DNA of 62,705 nucleotides from an uncultured Coriobacteriia bacterium (GCA_948466335.1 CAOKAE010000009.1:1-62705); one strand, 5' to 3'. Positions 35,459 to 45,065 are shown, counted from the stretch's first letter. A program made the numbers and translations. The notes: generated by a model not told the origin, from the sequence alone.

Positions 35459-37893
35459 GCGCGCGCGTCCCAGTTGAGAGCATAGTACGCGTTCGCATGG
35501 GCGATGTTGGTACCGTAGTACGGATCGCCCTCCGCGACGTAGCGCGGCCAGCGCTTCTGGAACATCGCAAGCTCCTCGGCGTTGCGCATCTTGCTCTCGA
35601 CCGTCTCGTCAAAACCCCGTGACACCGACTCGTAGTGATAGAGCTCGACGTTGGGGTCGATGATGACGTGGCGTCCCCTCTCGACCAGTCGCAGGCAGAA
35701 GTCGACGTCGTTATAGGCGACGGCATAGCGCTCGTCGAAGCCCTCGACCGACTCGAAATCCTCGCGGCTCACCATGAGGCATGCACCGGTGACGGAAAGC
35801 ACGTCGCGGGCATTGTGAATCATGCCGAAGTAGTACACGAGGCTCCTCGGTGCCATGCATGCCACGTGCTTGGGGTCGGAACGCGGAATCACGACGCCAT
35901 CGTGTTGGATCGTATCGTCTGGATAGAGAAGGCGCGCGCCCACGACGGCGACCTCGTCACGTTGCAGGGGACCCAACAGCAACTCGATCCAGTTGGGCGT
36001 GATGACCTCCATGTCGTTGTTGAGGAAGAGGTAATGGTCTCCCACGGCGTGGGTCACGCCCAGATTGCAGATGGCGGAATAGTTGAAGGGGCCCGTGTAG
36101 GTCACGACCCTCACGTTGGCATGGTCGGCTTGCAGGCGCTCGTAGAGCGCGAAGGTCTCGTCCTCCACGCTGTTGTTCTCGACGATGACGACCTCGAAGT
36201 TTTGGTACGTCGTCTTTTCCCAGATGGAATCGAGGCAGCGCTCGAGCATGGAGGCATGGTCCTTGTTGGGAATGATGATGGAGACGAGCGTCTCGTCTTG
36301 CGGCAAGTGATACACGATGCGATGCATGTTACCGCAGAAGCCATCGAGCACGTCGACGGGAAGCCCGATGCGCTCGAAGTGGTTCTTGACCGCAATCTCG
36401 CCGGCCTTGTGCGTGTAGGGCTTCGCATTGGCGTTGCTGGCAGCCGAATGCTCGTGCGAGCGCCAGTGATACAGCACCTTGCGCACATGGAAGATGTTGC
36501 GCGCCTTCTCCGCGACCTTCATGGTCATGTCCCAGTCCTGGGCTCCCGTGACCTCGTCGCCGGAAAGCTCGATGGAATCGACGATGGACTTGCGCACGGT
36601 GAGCAGATGGCAGACGTAATTGCAGGTGGTCAGCAGCTCCCAGCTAAAGTCGGTCTTGAGGAAACCGTCGAAGAGACGGCCATCCCTGATCTTGTCCTCA
36701 TCGCAGTAGAGCAAGTCCGTCTCCGGATAACGGTTGATCGCGTCGACGTACTCGAAGAGTATGCCCGGCTCGAGGATGTCGTCATGGTCGAAGAAGCAGA
36801 GGAAGTCGCCTTGCGCGATGGCGATGCCCTCGTTCGTGTTGCCGGCAATGCCATGGTTCTTGTCGAGCGTGACCACGCGCACGCGCTCGTCGGCTGCCGC
36901 ACGGGTCGCCACGGCGGCGCCGAGTTCCTTGTCCTCCGGCGTCGAGTTCACGAGGATGAGCTCGAACTTGCCATAGGTCTGCCCGAGTACCGAGTCGGCC
37001 ATCTCCGCGAAGAAATCGAGAGGCGTCTTGTACAGGGGCACGATAATCGAGAACAGCGGCTCGATTTCGAAGCGGGCCTTGCGTTGGCCGTCGAGCTCCA
37101 TCGGGGACTTCTTCTGCGTGAGGTAGAACCAGTCCTCGTAGAAGGGACCCTGCCCCGAATCGTTAAACTTCTTCTGGAAACGATCGCGAATGTACTCCGT
37201 ACGCCACTTGTCCATGCAGATGAACGCCGGTGGCAACGCATCGTCTTCGAAGCGCACCCAGATGAAGAACCAATCATTGCCATGTTCCTTGAGAAACGAG
37301 GTGTGGATGGTGCGGCGCGTGAAATCCGAATGGGAGACGGGATGGTCGAGCTTGTCGCTCAGGACAGCGCGGTTCCTAATGGGCATCTGCCTGCCCTGGC
37401 GGTCAAAGAGCACGACGTCGAACGGCGTCTCGTAGGTACTCGCGTCATCGCAGTGCGTCGTGATGACAATATGCACGAGCTCGGAGTTCTGGGGCTCGTA
37501 GCCAAAGTAGCAGATCCTGTCGGGCTCGATATGCGAGACATCGCCGCGCGCGTAACGGTCGAAGTTGCGGATGTCGTTGATTCCGGGTGTCTTGCTCAGG
37601 GTGTTGTACTTTGCCGTGAACGCGCTGGAAAGATGGCCGATCTTGCGCGTGGCCTCGTCGACCAGGGCGCCATCGGTGGCAAGCACCTTCACCGTGACGG
37701 TCTGCTCGACGTAAAGCAACGGCAAGATGAGCACGTACTCGCCACAGTCGGCATCCTTGGTGGCAACGAGTGCGGGAACGACGTTTTCTCCCTGGCAGCG
37801 TGACTCGGCGACGATGGACCCTCCCTGCGGGCAATCCGCCGTCAGGAGCATGTAGATCTTCCTATCGCCGCGCGTTATCGTTCCCAGTTTCAT
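35455..37893 (-). CDS. Large glycosyltransferase with two GT2 domains
   Basis: An 812-residue enzyme probably acting on surface polysaccharide. The N-terminal 280 residues are beta-rich and unlike a GT. The first GT-A domain (about 285-480) begins FSIIVPLYKTPLDFF with FFDHDDILEPG as DxD region. The second (about 555-800) begins VSIIIPNKDHASMLERCLDS, with FLNNDMEVITPNW and YNDVDFCLRL, resembling RfbF-type rhamnosyltransferases. Substrate is unknown. GGGGGAG precedes the ATG at 37893. It is divergent from licD and overlaps the GlfT2-like gene tail to tail by 4 bp. Confidence 0.85.
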   Translation of the reverse strand: MKLGTITRGDRKIYMLLTADCPQGGSIVAESRCQGENVVPALVATKDADCGEYVLILPLLYVEQTVTVKVLATDGALVDEATRKIGHLSSAFTAKYNTLSKTPGINDIRNFDRYARGDVSHIEPDRICYFGYEPQNSELVHIVITTHCDDASTYETPFDVVLFDRQGRQMPIRNRAVLSDKLDHPVSHSDFTRRTIHTSFLKEHGNDWFFIWVRFEDDALPPAFICMDKWRTEYIRDRFQKKFNDSGQGPFYEDWFYLTQKKSPMELDGQRKARFEIEPLFSIIVPLYKTPLDFFAEMADSVLGQTYGKFELILVNSTPEDKELGAAVATRAAADERVRVVTLDKNHGIAGNTNEGIAIAQGDFLCFFDHDDILEPGILFEYVDAINRYPETDLLYCDEDKIRDGRLFDGFLKTDFSWELLTTCNYVCHLLTVRKSIVDSIELSGDEVTGAQDWDMTMKVAEKARNIFHVRKVLYHWRSHEHSAASNANAKPYTHKAGEIAVKNHFERIGLPVDVLDGFCGNMHRIVYHLPQDETLVSIIIPNKDHASMLERCLDSIWEKTTYQNFEVVIVENNSVEDETFALYERLQADHANVRVVTYTGPFNYSAICNLGVTHAVGDHYLFLNNDMEVITPNWIELLLGPLQRDEVAVVGARLLYPDDTIQHDGVVIPRSDPKHVACMAPRSLVYYFGMIHNARDVLSVTGACLMVSREDFESVEGFDERYAVAYNDVDFCLRLVERGRHVIIDPNVELYHYESVSRGFDETVESKMRNAEELAMFQKRWPRYVAEGDPYYGTNIAHANAYYALNWDARA

Positions 37894-37926
37894 GTATGTA
37901 ACTCCCCCGTCGGTTCAATGACGAGA

Positions 37927-37934
37927 AGTATAAT
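37927..37934. promoter_or_regulatory. Overlapping divergent -10 boxes (GT gene / licD)
   Basis: AGTATAAT contains TATAAT on the plus strand (37929-37934) and TATACT on the minus strand (37932-37927). Both lie at proper distance from licD and the GT gene. No strong -35 boxes are visible, so the two promoters may compete. Confidence 0.5.
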
Positions 37935-37969
37935 ACACACGCCCTTTGTACGCCGAGACGGGAGCAACC

Positions 37970-38830
37970 GTGAGCACTTCACCCTATCCGCACGACTCGC
38001 TGCAACGCCTGCAGGCCATCGAACGCGACATCGTCGCCGTCATCGACGAGCTCTGCCGGAAAAACGGCATCGACTACTTCATCGACGGTGGCACCTGCCT
38101 GGGGGCAGTGCGTCATGGCGGCTTCATTCCCTGGGACGACGATGTCGACCTCGGCATGCCCAAGGCCGATTACGACCGCTTCTGTGCCCTGGCGCCCGAG
38201 CAGCTACCCGAAGGCTACTCGCTCCACACATCGGCGAACACCAAGGGGTTTTCCGGCTTATGGGCCAAGGTATTCAAGGGCGGAACGCGTTTTATCGACG
38301 ACAACTCGTTCGAGGCGGGATGCGAGCAAGGCGCCTTCGTCGACGTATTCCCCTATTGTCAGCTTGATGCGGATCCCAAGGTCGCGCAAGCCCAATGCAG
38401 CAAGGCCCGCATGACGCAGCTCAAGTCATACCTCAAGCACTTCTCGCGCCCCAAGCTCCCTGCCTCGACCCCTCTCAAGCCGCTCGTCGAGCTCGGCTGC
38501 AAGTTCGTGCATGCGACCATTGCGCGCACCTGGAAGCAGGAGGACCTGCAGAAGGCGTTCGACCATGCCTTCGATACGGACAATCCCGCGCAACTCTGGA
38601 CTGACGCCGCCTATCCCCATTGGGGATCATTCGAGACCGACGTGCTCTTCCCCACGGTCGACATCGACTTTGACGGCTTGAAACTCCGCGCACCGCGTGA
38701 TTGCGAAAGCTACCTCACGACGCTCTATGGCGACTACATGCAACTTCCACCGGAAAACGAGCGCTATACCCATGCGCCTGTCATCCTCGACCTGGGCGAC
38801 GGCATCGACGTCATGAAGGCAGGGCATTGA
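37970..38830 (+). CDS. LicD family phosphotransferase
   Basis: LicD proteins transfer phosphocholine or a similar phospho-group onto glycans. The 286-residue protein holds the family core NGIDYFIDGGTCLGAVRHGGFIPWDDDVDLGMPKADY near its start, with the DDDVD metal motif, and VDVFPYCQLD. The GTG at 37970 is preceded by GGGAG and is preferred to an upstream in-frame TTG. No licA/licC choline genes are in view, so the transferred group is unknown. Confidence 0.88.
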   Translation: MSTSPYPHDSLQRLQAIERDIVAVIDELCRKNGIDYFIDGGTCLGAVRHGGFIPWDDDVDLGMPKADYDRFCALAPEQLPEGYSLHTSANTKGFSGLWAKVFKGGTRFIDDNSFEAGCEQGAFVDVFPYCQLDADPKVAQAQCSKARMTQLKSYLKHFSRPKLPASTPLKPLVELGCKFVHATIARTWKQEDLQKAFDHAFDTDNPAQLWTDAAYPHWGSFETDVLFPTVDIDFDGLKLRAPRDCESYLTTLYGDYMQLPPENERYTHAPVILDLGDGIDVMKAGH

Positions 38831-38893
38831 CCGCCGGATTGGGGACTGGCTCTCACACCCGATCCGTCTTTCGCGCAGCGCCGCGAAAGAGCT

Positions 38894-39055
38894 GCCCGAG
38901 CGTCCAATCACGGGCTGGCTCTCGCACCCGATTCGCTTCGCGCCCAGCGCAGCGAAAGAACTCGCGCGCACAAAGCGCGCGCTCAGACACCTTTCGCTAC
39001 CCGCGTTGACCTCTCTGCGAATCTGCTCGAGATGCCCGTGATTGGACGCTCGGGC
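38894..39055. repeat. 162-bp element bounded by 22-bp perfect inverted repeats
   Basis: Positions 38894-38915 and 39034-39055 are exact reverse complements (one end reads GCCCGAGCGTCCAATCACGG). Each end is itself semi-palindromic (GCCCG...CGGGC). Just before and inside it a 60-bp unit, GGCTCTC(A/G)CACCCGAT..., is repeated in tandem (38846 and 38915). No coding frame or target duplication is visible. The element fills most of the gap between licD and the convergent GT4 gene. Confidence 0.8.
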
Positions 39056-39066
39056 GGTTATGCGCA

Positions 39067-40218
39067 TTAGTATTCTTGTTGAAGCCCCTTGAACGTCGCT
39101 TCAAGTGCTTCGACCGTCTTGTCCCAGGAGCATTCGGACTCAACATGGCTGACGAGTTGCTCGCGTATCTGGAGAGGCAGCGTCGTCGCCTCGCGTATAG
39201 CGCGAGTCACGGTCTCGGGGTCATTGCCCTCAAGCGCAACGCCAAAGCGGACAGGGTCCCAGCCCATGACCTCGTCCGTGCCCCCCACATGGGGCATGAC
39301 GGGAAGGACATCCTGGGCGGCAGCCTCCAGAAGCGAGGTGCAAAAGCCCTCCGAACGCGTGGGCAGGCAGAAGATGTCCGCATCACGCAGAAGGGCGGAA
39401 AGATCGGGCTGGTCGAGGCGTCCGAGCAAGGCGACGTTGCCCGCATCGAGGTTCGCAATCTGGACTCGCTGGCTACCATCGCCTGCCAGGGCAAGCACAA
39501 AGCCGTCGCCCAGCAAAGGGGCCGCCTGCGCGAAGGCAAGCGCTCCCTTCTCTGGTTCGAGGCGGCCGACAAAGGCGACGAGCGTCTTGCCGTGCGCATT
39601 CAATTCCGAGCGAAAGTCACGCGTGGAGGCCGCTTGCCTGAACTGCTCGACGTCGACGGCATTGGGAATGACCACCGAGGCGTTAATACCGAAGTGAGCA
39701 AGCCAGTCGACGCTTGCCCGAGAGATACCCGCAAACGCAGGGCCAAGCTTCATCATGCGACGCGTGATGGCATGTTCGTAATGCTCGACGAACCAATCGG
39801 CCATCGCATTGCCAAAGGTAAGGTGGGCGGATCCATGATCGAGCACGATAACGGGTGCCCCGACGCGCTTCGCGAAGCGCACGCCCTCGAGAGAGTGGCG
39901 GTAGAAGCGCGTGTTGACGAGTACCCGGTCGACACCGCGGCCAGCCAGCTCCTCAAACATGCGATTGTAATCGGCGGTCTTGCGCGAAATGGGAAGGCGT
40001 CCGCCCAGAAGTGGCCTGCACGCAAGACGGTACACCTCGACGCCATCATCCTGCACTTCGTGCGAAGGCGCAGTGTCGTCCAGCTGCGACGTGACGACGA
40101 TGACCCGATTGCCCTGTTCGACGAGCTGGTGCGCCAGGCGCTGCGTAAACGACTCGACGCCACCCGTATGCGGCGCGTACCGAGCCGAGAAGATTGCATA
40201 TACATGGTTTTGGGACAT
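39067..40218 (-). CDS. Glycosyltransferase family 4
   Basis: A 383-residue GT-B enzyme. MSQNHVYAIFSARYAPHTGGVESFTQRLAHQL forms the N-terminal acceptor domain start, and GRLEPEKGALAFAQA and CLPTRSEGFCTSLLEAAAQ are the donor-domain motifs (EGFxxxxLEA, retaining). It probably adds a hexose to a lipid-linked or wall glycan. The ATG at 40218 lies 1 bp after the DUF2304 stop. It is the last gene of a six-gene leftward glycan operon (47405 to 39067). Confidence 0.88.
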   Translation of the reverse strand: MSQNHVYAIFSARYAPHTGGVESFTQRLAHQLVEQGNRVIVVTSQLDDTAPSHEVQDDGVEVYRLACRPLLGGRLPISRKTADYNRMFEELAGRGVDRVLVNTRFYRHSLEGVRFAKRVGAPVIVLDHGSAHLTFGNAMADWFVEHYEHAITRRMMKLGPAFAGISRASVDWLAHFGINASVVIPNAVDVEQFRQAASTRDFRSELNAHGKTLVAFVGRLEPEKGALAFAQAAPLLGDGFVLALAGDGSQRVQIANLDAGNVALLGRLDQPDLSALLRDADIFCLPTRSEGFCTSLLEAAAQDVLPVMPHVGGTDEVMGWDPVRFGVALEGNDPETVTRAIREATTLPLQIREQLVSHVESECSWDKTVEALEATFKGLQQEY

Positions 40219-40219
40219 G

Positions 40220-40603
40220 CTAGGAACGCTCGTCCTCGTCATGCTCGCCAAGATGCCTACGCTCGTAGTGGTCGAGCCGGTCGATGGCAATCTGCTGCGT
40301 CAGTTCCTTGACGCGGTTCTCGAGCTGCGAGATGCGCCTGTTCGAGAAGAAGTCACGCACGATCAATATGAAGATGAAGAACAGGAAGACGAAGTTGACC
40401 GGCGATTGGAACCCGATGGCATCCGAAAGCAGCGAGGGAATCTCGGGAAAGATGCTCATCAGGAGGATGAGCAGGGAGAACGCCACCCAAAACATCGCGT
40501 CCTCGATGCGCATCTTGGACTTCTTGATGCTGTGCAGCAAAAAGGCCATGAGGCCTATGGCGGCGACGATCAGTATGATTCGCAGCGCGAGGGACAACAT
40601 CAC
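40220..40603 (-). CDS. DUF2304 membrane protein
   Basis: A 127-residue protein with three hydrophobic segments (about 4-24, 35-53, 66-86) and a charged coiled-coil tail (SQLENRVKELTQQIAIDRLDHYERRHL). DUF2304 proteins are regularly found beside DPM-like GT2 genes and may hold them at the membrane. Here such a GT2 ends 6 bp upstream. Reaction unknown. Confidence 0.82.
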   Translation of the reverse strand: MMLSLALRIILIVAAIGLMAFLLHSIKKSKMRIEDAMFWVAFSLLILLMSIFPEIPSLLSDAIGFQSPVNFVFLFFIFILIVRDFFSNRRISQLENRVKELTQQIAIDRLDHYERRHLGEHDEDERS

Positions 40604-40609
40604 ATCACC

Positions 40610-41293
40610 CTATCTGAAGAACTGGATGAGCAGGACGGACAATGCCATGCGCGTCATGTACGAGGTCGAGGTCCTGAAATTCAGGTAGCTCTCCCCCGCG
40701 ATGCGCTCGTCCATCGAGACCTGGACCTCGGCAACGCGCGCATCCTTCTTCCTAATGAGATATGCGAGCGTATCCGGCTCGGGACCCAGATTGGGGCCGT
40801 AGGCGAGCTCCTTGATCATGCGACGGTTATAGGCGCGCATGCCCGAGGTCGGGTCGTTGATCTTCTTGCCGGTCGTAACCTTGATCATCGCCTCGATGAG
40901 GTTGTTGCCGAACATGCGCATGGACTTGGGCTTGGGTTCGTCCACGAAGCGCGAGCCTATGACGATGTCATTGTCCGCAAGGGCCGCAACCATGGGAGCA
41001 ATGTATTCCGGCCGGTGCTGGCCATCAGCATCAAACTGAATGGCGCAGTCATAGCCATGCTTGTCAGCGTACTTGAGACCGGCCTGGAAAGCTCCGGCAA
41101 GGCCAAGGTTCACGGGCAGGTCGAGAAAGCGGAAGCCCCGTCTACGGCAGATGCTCGCCGTGTCGTCTTTGGAACCGTCGTTGACGACGACGTAATCGTA
41201 CTGGGGATAGTCGGACTCGAGCATGCCGACGACACGCTCGATGTTTTCCTCCTCGTTGTACGCGGGGATTATGAGCAGAACTTTCGAATGCAC
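40610..41293 (-). CDS. DPM-like glycosyltransferase family 2
   Basis: A 227-residue GT-A enzyme of the polyprenyl-phosphate sugar synthase type. VLLIIPAYNEEENIERVV, VVVNDGSKDDT, FDADGQHRPEY (DxD) and INDPTSGMRAYNRR are the signatures. It likely charges undecaprenyl phosphate with a sugar for use by the large membrane transferases upstream. The GTG at 41293 puts the first strand at the N-terminus as in relatives; a TTG at 41365 is the longer choice. The ribosome site is weak. Confidence 0.85.
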   Translation of the reverse strand: MHSKVLLIIPAYNEEENIERVVGMLESDYPQYDYVVVNDGSKDDTASICRRRGFRFLDLPVNLGLAGAFQAGLKYADKHGYDCAIQFDADGQHRPEYIAPMVAALADNDIVIGSRFVDEPKPKSMRMFGNNLIEAMIKVTTGKKINDPTSGMRAYNRRMIKELAYGPNLGPEPDTLAYLIRKKDARVAEVQVSMDERIAGESYLNFRTSTSYMTRMALSVLLIQFFR

Positions 41294-41366
41294 GCGAAAC
41301 CCGTTCTCCGTCTTGTTGTGCCCGTCAGTCGCAAAGGCACGACATCGCAAAGCGCCTGCTAGCAAA

Positions 41367-42974
41367 TTACCCTGTCAGCGCCTTAAAAGCAATATATGCC
41401 AGATACATGAAGCTGGCCGACCCAAGTGTCATCACGAGCGGCATGGCCATGCGGGCCTTGACCTGAACGCACCTCGAGCGCAACGCGAGCAACAGCAAGA
41501 TGATGACGGGAATAAAGTAACGGCCCTGCACACCCTGTATCATCGTGTCGGTGTTCAAGGTCCAATCGATGGCCAGCGCGAGCATGGTCGCCAGAAGCGT
41601 GGCGATGAACAGGACCGCACAGACGATGCGCTGCGATACCGGCAGGCACTCGTCATCGTCGGCAGCGCGAACGCTCGAGACGAGCAGCACGAAGACGAGG
41701 AAATACGATGCCCACGTCGGCAGCGCAACACGCCCCTCGAGCCATCCCGGCACACCGCCCACGAGTTCGGGCAGGTAGTTGCTCGTGTTGACGAGAAGGG
41801 TGTTGGCAAAGAGCAGGTACGTCGCCTTGGGATCACCCAGAAGATCGCCGAGCGTATAGCATTGAGCCCCTTCGTATTCGGGGGATTTGCCCCCCGTGCT
41901 CCCACCAGATAGATACGGGAGCAGGGCCGCGAATCGAGAGGCGACCATAAGGAGTATCGGAAGGCCAATCACGCAGAGCTTGAACATGACGCAGGAGACG
42001 CGCGAACCAAAACGTCGTGCAGGCACGAAGAGCACGATGAAGTTGATGGTCATGTACACGACCTTGCAGGGAGCCAGGACCGATGCCACGACCACGGTTC
42101 CCACGCATAGCCCCTTCGATATCCTGCCCTCACCTCGCATGGCCCTGAGAAGCAGGGCAGTGAGGAGAAACGCCATGCCGATGATGGGCGCGTCATAGGA
42201 ATACGACCCGAGAATGTGCAAGGTCATGGGCATGAGCGATGCGGCCATGAAGATGTTCTTGCCGATGGGCGTTAACCTGACGGCGAATATGATGAGAATG
42301 GCCGCGTAGAGCATGTTGAACAAGCGGCCCAGAAAGAACATGGGAACAGCACCAAGCCCCATGAGCTTGGCGAGCATGATGCCAAGCGCGGCGGGAACCT
42401 TGAGCTGGGGAAGCGGCAAGTTCGTCGGAACGCCAACGGGATCCTCGTCATACATCTTGCTATGGGTGAGCCAGTATTCGTGAACGGGCGCGGTGTTGGA
42501 ACTGAAGACCTCGAACTCGTCGTTCGTGACTTTCCAGTGTTCGCCCGTGATGAGCTTGTTCACGACCTTCTCGTCGCGAATCAGCTCCGCATCGCTTGCA
42601 CGCATGAGATCTGGATCCTGAAAGCTCAGGATGTTCGAATACGCATAGGTCGTGCGGAAATGGTAGATGCCATCGGGAACCGATCCGGGCGGAAAGAAGA
42701 GCGAGAACGCCACCCCGCAAACGACGAGCACGACGGGAAAGACCTTGCGGCATACGGCATCGACGGTTTGGGGAAGGACCCGTCGCCATGCCCACAGGCC
42801 AATGACAACGAGAACGGCGAGAAGCGTACAGGCGATGATTCGCATGGAATGCACGAAGAGGTAGAACGTGCATCCCTGGAGGATGAATGCGATGAGTAGG
42901 AAGAGGGCGAGCGCATCGAACTTACCGAAGCCCCTCTCCTGCACGAACCGCTTGATTTCGTGTGCACCCCGCAT
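41367..42974 (-). CDS. Polytopic membrane protein, DUF2142 family
   Basis: A 535-residue protein with about 11-12 transmembrane helices. The first extracellular loop has PPGSVPDGIYHFRTTYAYSN, similar to the PDExxH-type motif of DUF2142 and other GT-C-like proteins, with a long loop at about 130-190. By analogy it could be a GT-C transferase using polyprenyl-linked sugar at the outer face. Acceptor and sugar are unknown. It stands 15 bp after the DUF6541-like gene. Confidence 0.75.
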   Translation of the reverse strand: MRGAHEIKRFVQERGFGKFDALALFLLIAFILQGCTFYLFVHSMRIIACTLLAVLVVIGLWAWRRVLPQTVDAVCRKVFPVVLVVCGVAFSLFFPPGSVPDGIYHFRTTYAYSNILSFQDPDLMRASDAELIRDEKVVNKLITGEHWKVTNDEFEVFSSNTAPVHEYWLTHSKMYDEDPVGVPTNLPLPQLKVPAALGIMLAKLMGLGAVPMFFLGRLFNMLYAAILIIFAVRLTPIGKNIFMAASLMPMTLHILGSYSYDAPIIGMAFLLTALLLRAMRGEGRISKGLCVGTVVVASVLAPCKVVYMTINFIVLFVPARRFGSRVSCVMFKLCVIGLPILLMVASRFAALLPYLSGGSTGGKSPEYEGAQCYTLGDLLGDPKATYLLFANTLLVNTSNYLPELVGGVPGWLEGRVALPTWASYFLVFVLLVSSVRAADDDECLPVSQRIVCAVLFIATLLATMLALAIDWTLNTDTMIQGVQGRYFIPVIILLLLALRSRCVQVKARMAMPLVMTLGSASFMYLAYIAFKALTG

Positions 42975-42989
42975 GTTGGCCGCGAATTC

Positions 42990-45053
42990 CTATTCCGTCT
43001 CGTCCAATGCGGTTATCTCGTAGAGCCGCATGTCGCCTTCGCTCAAGACCGGCCTGAAGCCGGGCGTGTCGTCCATTATAGCCGTCAATCCCGTCCAGAG
43101 CGTCCCGTCATAGGAGGGAGGCTTGGGCTGCTTGCGAAAGGCCTTTCCCCGGTCGAGCTGAAGGACGTAGCGTGCGCCAACTTCCTCGAAGGCATCGCGC
43201 ACCCGCTTGTTCGTCGAGACCCACGCCCCGTACTTGCGAATGAGCTTGCTCTCGGGTGTTTCGATTGGACGAGGACCGTTTCTTGATGTCCAGCTCCCAT
43301 CGTAGAAACGATAGTCACGGTAGTACGTGCGTATGCCATCTGTTGCGTAGGCAAAGACCGACCCGTCATCGGGCATGTTGAGCACGAGCTCGCCTTCGGG
43401 GACGACGCGCGCGACCTCGTCGAGGAACGCCTGCTCCTCCGCATCAAGCTTGATGTGATGGCTTGGAATCTCGTTATGGTTTGCCCCGTAGTACTCTTCC
43501 TGGATTTTTCCCAAGGCGGTATCAATCTTCATGTCCCCAAGGTGCACGGTCGGCAGGTAGAGCAAGACGCAGCATAGCGCCAGGAAAACGCCGACGCACA
43601 CGCGCCTTGGCCCATCGCCGCCACGGACGTGGGCACGCAGGAACCGCGCGATGACCCCAAGGCCGAGGGTGGCCAGCGGAATGCCCACCAGAGCAAGGCA
43701 GGAGACGATGCGGTAGGAATCCGCGTACCAAAAACCCGCCAGGAAATGCCGCGCAAAGCCATCGCAGGAGACACACACGACGTAGATTACGCAGAACACG
43801 AGGTAGGCAACGGTAATCCAGAGATATTCCCGATGGCGCAGCGTGTAGAAGATGCCGACAAGCACGAGAACGGCGAGGGGATACTGTGGCGCGAACCACC
43901 CGAACGCCAGCGTGACGACACCCCAGATGCCCTGCCCCACCGAGAGCGTCGCGCTCCATTCTCCGTTGAAGACCAGCGAGTGCATGAAGGGCGCGAACAC
44001 GAGCCCCGTCCACACGAGCACCACGAAGAGCGCGAAGAGCACGGCACAAGGCCTGTTGGGAAGGGGGCGACGCCCCAGATGGACGGGGCCCTCATGGGTC
44101 CAGAGACGGTAGACGCAATAGGGAGCGAGGAAGATGACGCAGAAGAAGACGGAACTCGTCTGGGCGACGACGAGCACGAGCGTACCCAGGAGAAAGGCGA
44201 ATACGTCAACCGCCTTGGTGGTATGAGTGACGAGCGAGTCGACCAGACGCACGAACAGGGTGGCAACCATGGGCACGAGGGCAAAGCCGAACGCATTCGC
44301 ATACAGGGGACCCCAGTAAAGGATGAGCCAGGGAAACCCGAGGAAGGCAAGGGCGCAGATCGCCCCCAGACGCACGGTCAAGCGATTCTCGAAGACGGTC
44401 GCGAGCAGGAGCATGACCCCCACCGGGAACAACACGCTCGCGACCACGTAGTTCACAGCATTGAGGGCGACCGCAACCGGGCAGGCGAGCACGTTCACGA
44501 CGAGCGCGCCCATGAGATGCCACAGCGCCGGATAGAACGCGGCGCCCGGCAACGGGGCAATGGCCTGATCGGTGGGCGTCATGTACTTGGAGACTTCGAG
44601 GACCGACCATATGCCGGAATCGGCGAAGGCGCGGATTGTCTCCATGTGGAAGGCATTGTCGTATTCCTGCGAGAACGCATCGGGCGAACCGAGGGGTGTG
44701 ATGTAGAGATACGCACCCACGACAAGACCGAAGAGGACATAGATGCCGAGCGTCTTCCAATCAAGCGCCTTTGAGCGACCGACGAACCATCCGTCCTTGT
44801 CACCACGGGCCAGGCGAAGGACGAACGGAATGGCATAGAGCACGAAAACGGGAATCACGACGCTCGTCCACGAGCAGAAGACCCCGAGCTTGGGCAAGAC
44901 GATGCCGAGCACGCAATAACCCGCCACACTCGCGAGCGGCGCAATGAGCAACGAGCGCAGGCGGCTCATGCCCAGGCCCGCGAAGAGCAAGAACCCGGGC
45001 AGGTAGAACGACAGCACGCAGACGATGACGGCCATGCAGAAGACGAGCCACAT
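42990..45053 (-). CDS. Large polytopic membrane protein, DUF6541-like
   Basis: A 687-residue protein with about 13 hydrophobic helices in residues 1-510 and a soluble C-terminal part (about 520-687). Motifs in the first large loop (SPDAFSQEYDNAFHMETIRAFADSG) resemble GT-C enzymes, in which acidic residues on the outer loop are catalytic. I assign it to the DUF6541 group from overall pattern only. It probably assembles or modifies surface glycan together with the neighbouring DUF2142 protein and DPM-like GT2. Confidence 0.7.
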   Translation of the reverse strand: MWLVFCMAVIVCVLSFYLPGFLLFAGLGMSRLRSLLIAPLASVAGYCVLGIVLPKLGVFCSWTSVVIPVFVLYAIPFVLRLARGDKDGWFVGRSKALDWKTLGIYVLFGLVVGAYLYITPLGSPDAFSQEYDNAFHMETIRAFADSGIWSVLEVSKYMTPTDQAIAPLPGAAFYPALWHLMGALVVNVLACPVAVALNAVNYVVASVLFPVGVMLLLATVFENRLTVRLGAICALAFLGFPWLILYWGPLYANAFGFALVPMVATLFVRLVDSLVTHTTKAVDVFAFLLGTLVLVVAQTSSVFFCVIFLAPYCVYRLWTHEGPVHLGRRPLPNRPCAVLFALFVVLVWTGLVFAPFMHSLVFNGEWSATLSVGQGIWGVVTLAFGWFAPQYPLAVLVLVGIFYTLRHREYLWITVAYLVFCVIYVVCVSCDGFARHFLAGFWYADSYRIVSCLALVGIPLATLGLGVIARFLRAHVRGGDGPRRVCVGVFLALCCVLLYLPTVHLGDMKIDTALGKIQEEYYGANHNEIPSHHIKLDAEEQAFLDEVARVVPEGELVLNMPDDGSVFAYATDGIRTYYRDYRFYDGSWTSRNGPRPIETPESKLIRKYGAWVSTNKRVRDAFEEVGARYVLQLDRGKAFRKQPKPPSYDGTLWTGLTAIMDDTPGFRPVLSEGDMRLYEITALDETE

Positions 45054-45065
45054 GCGATGTCTCTC

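Noticed and set aside
35635-37803. 722-codon open frame opposite the two-domain GT2
   Set aside because: The minus strand has two clear GT2 domains. The plus frame is antisense shadow.
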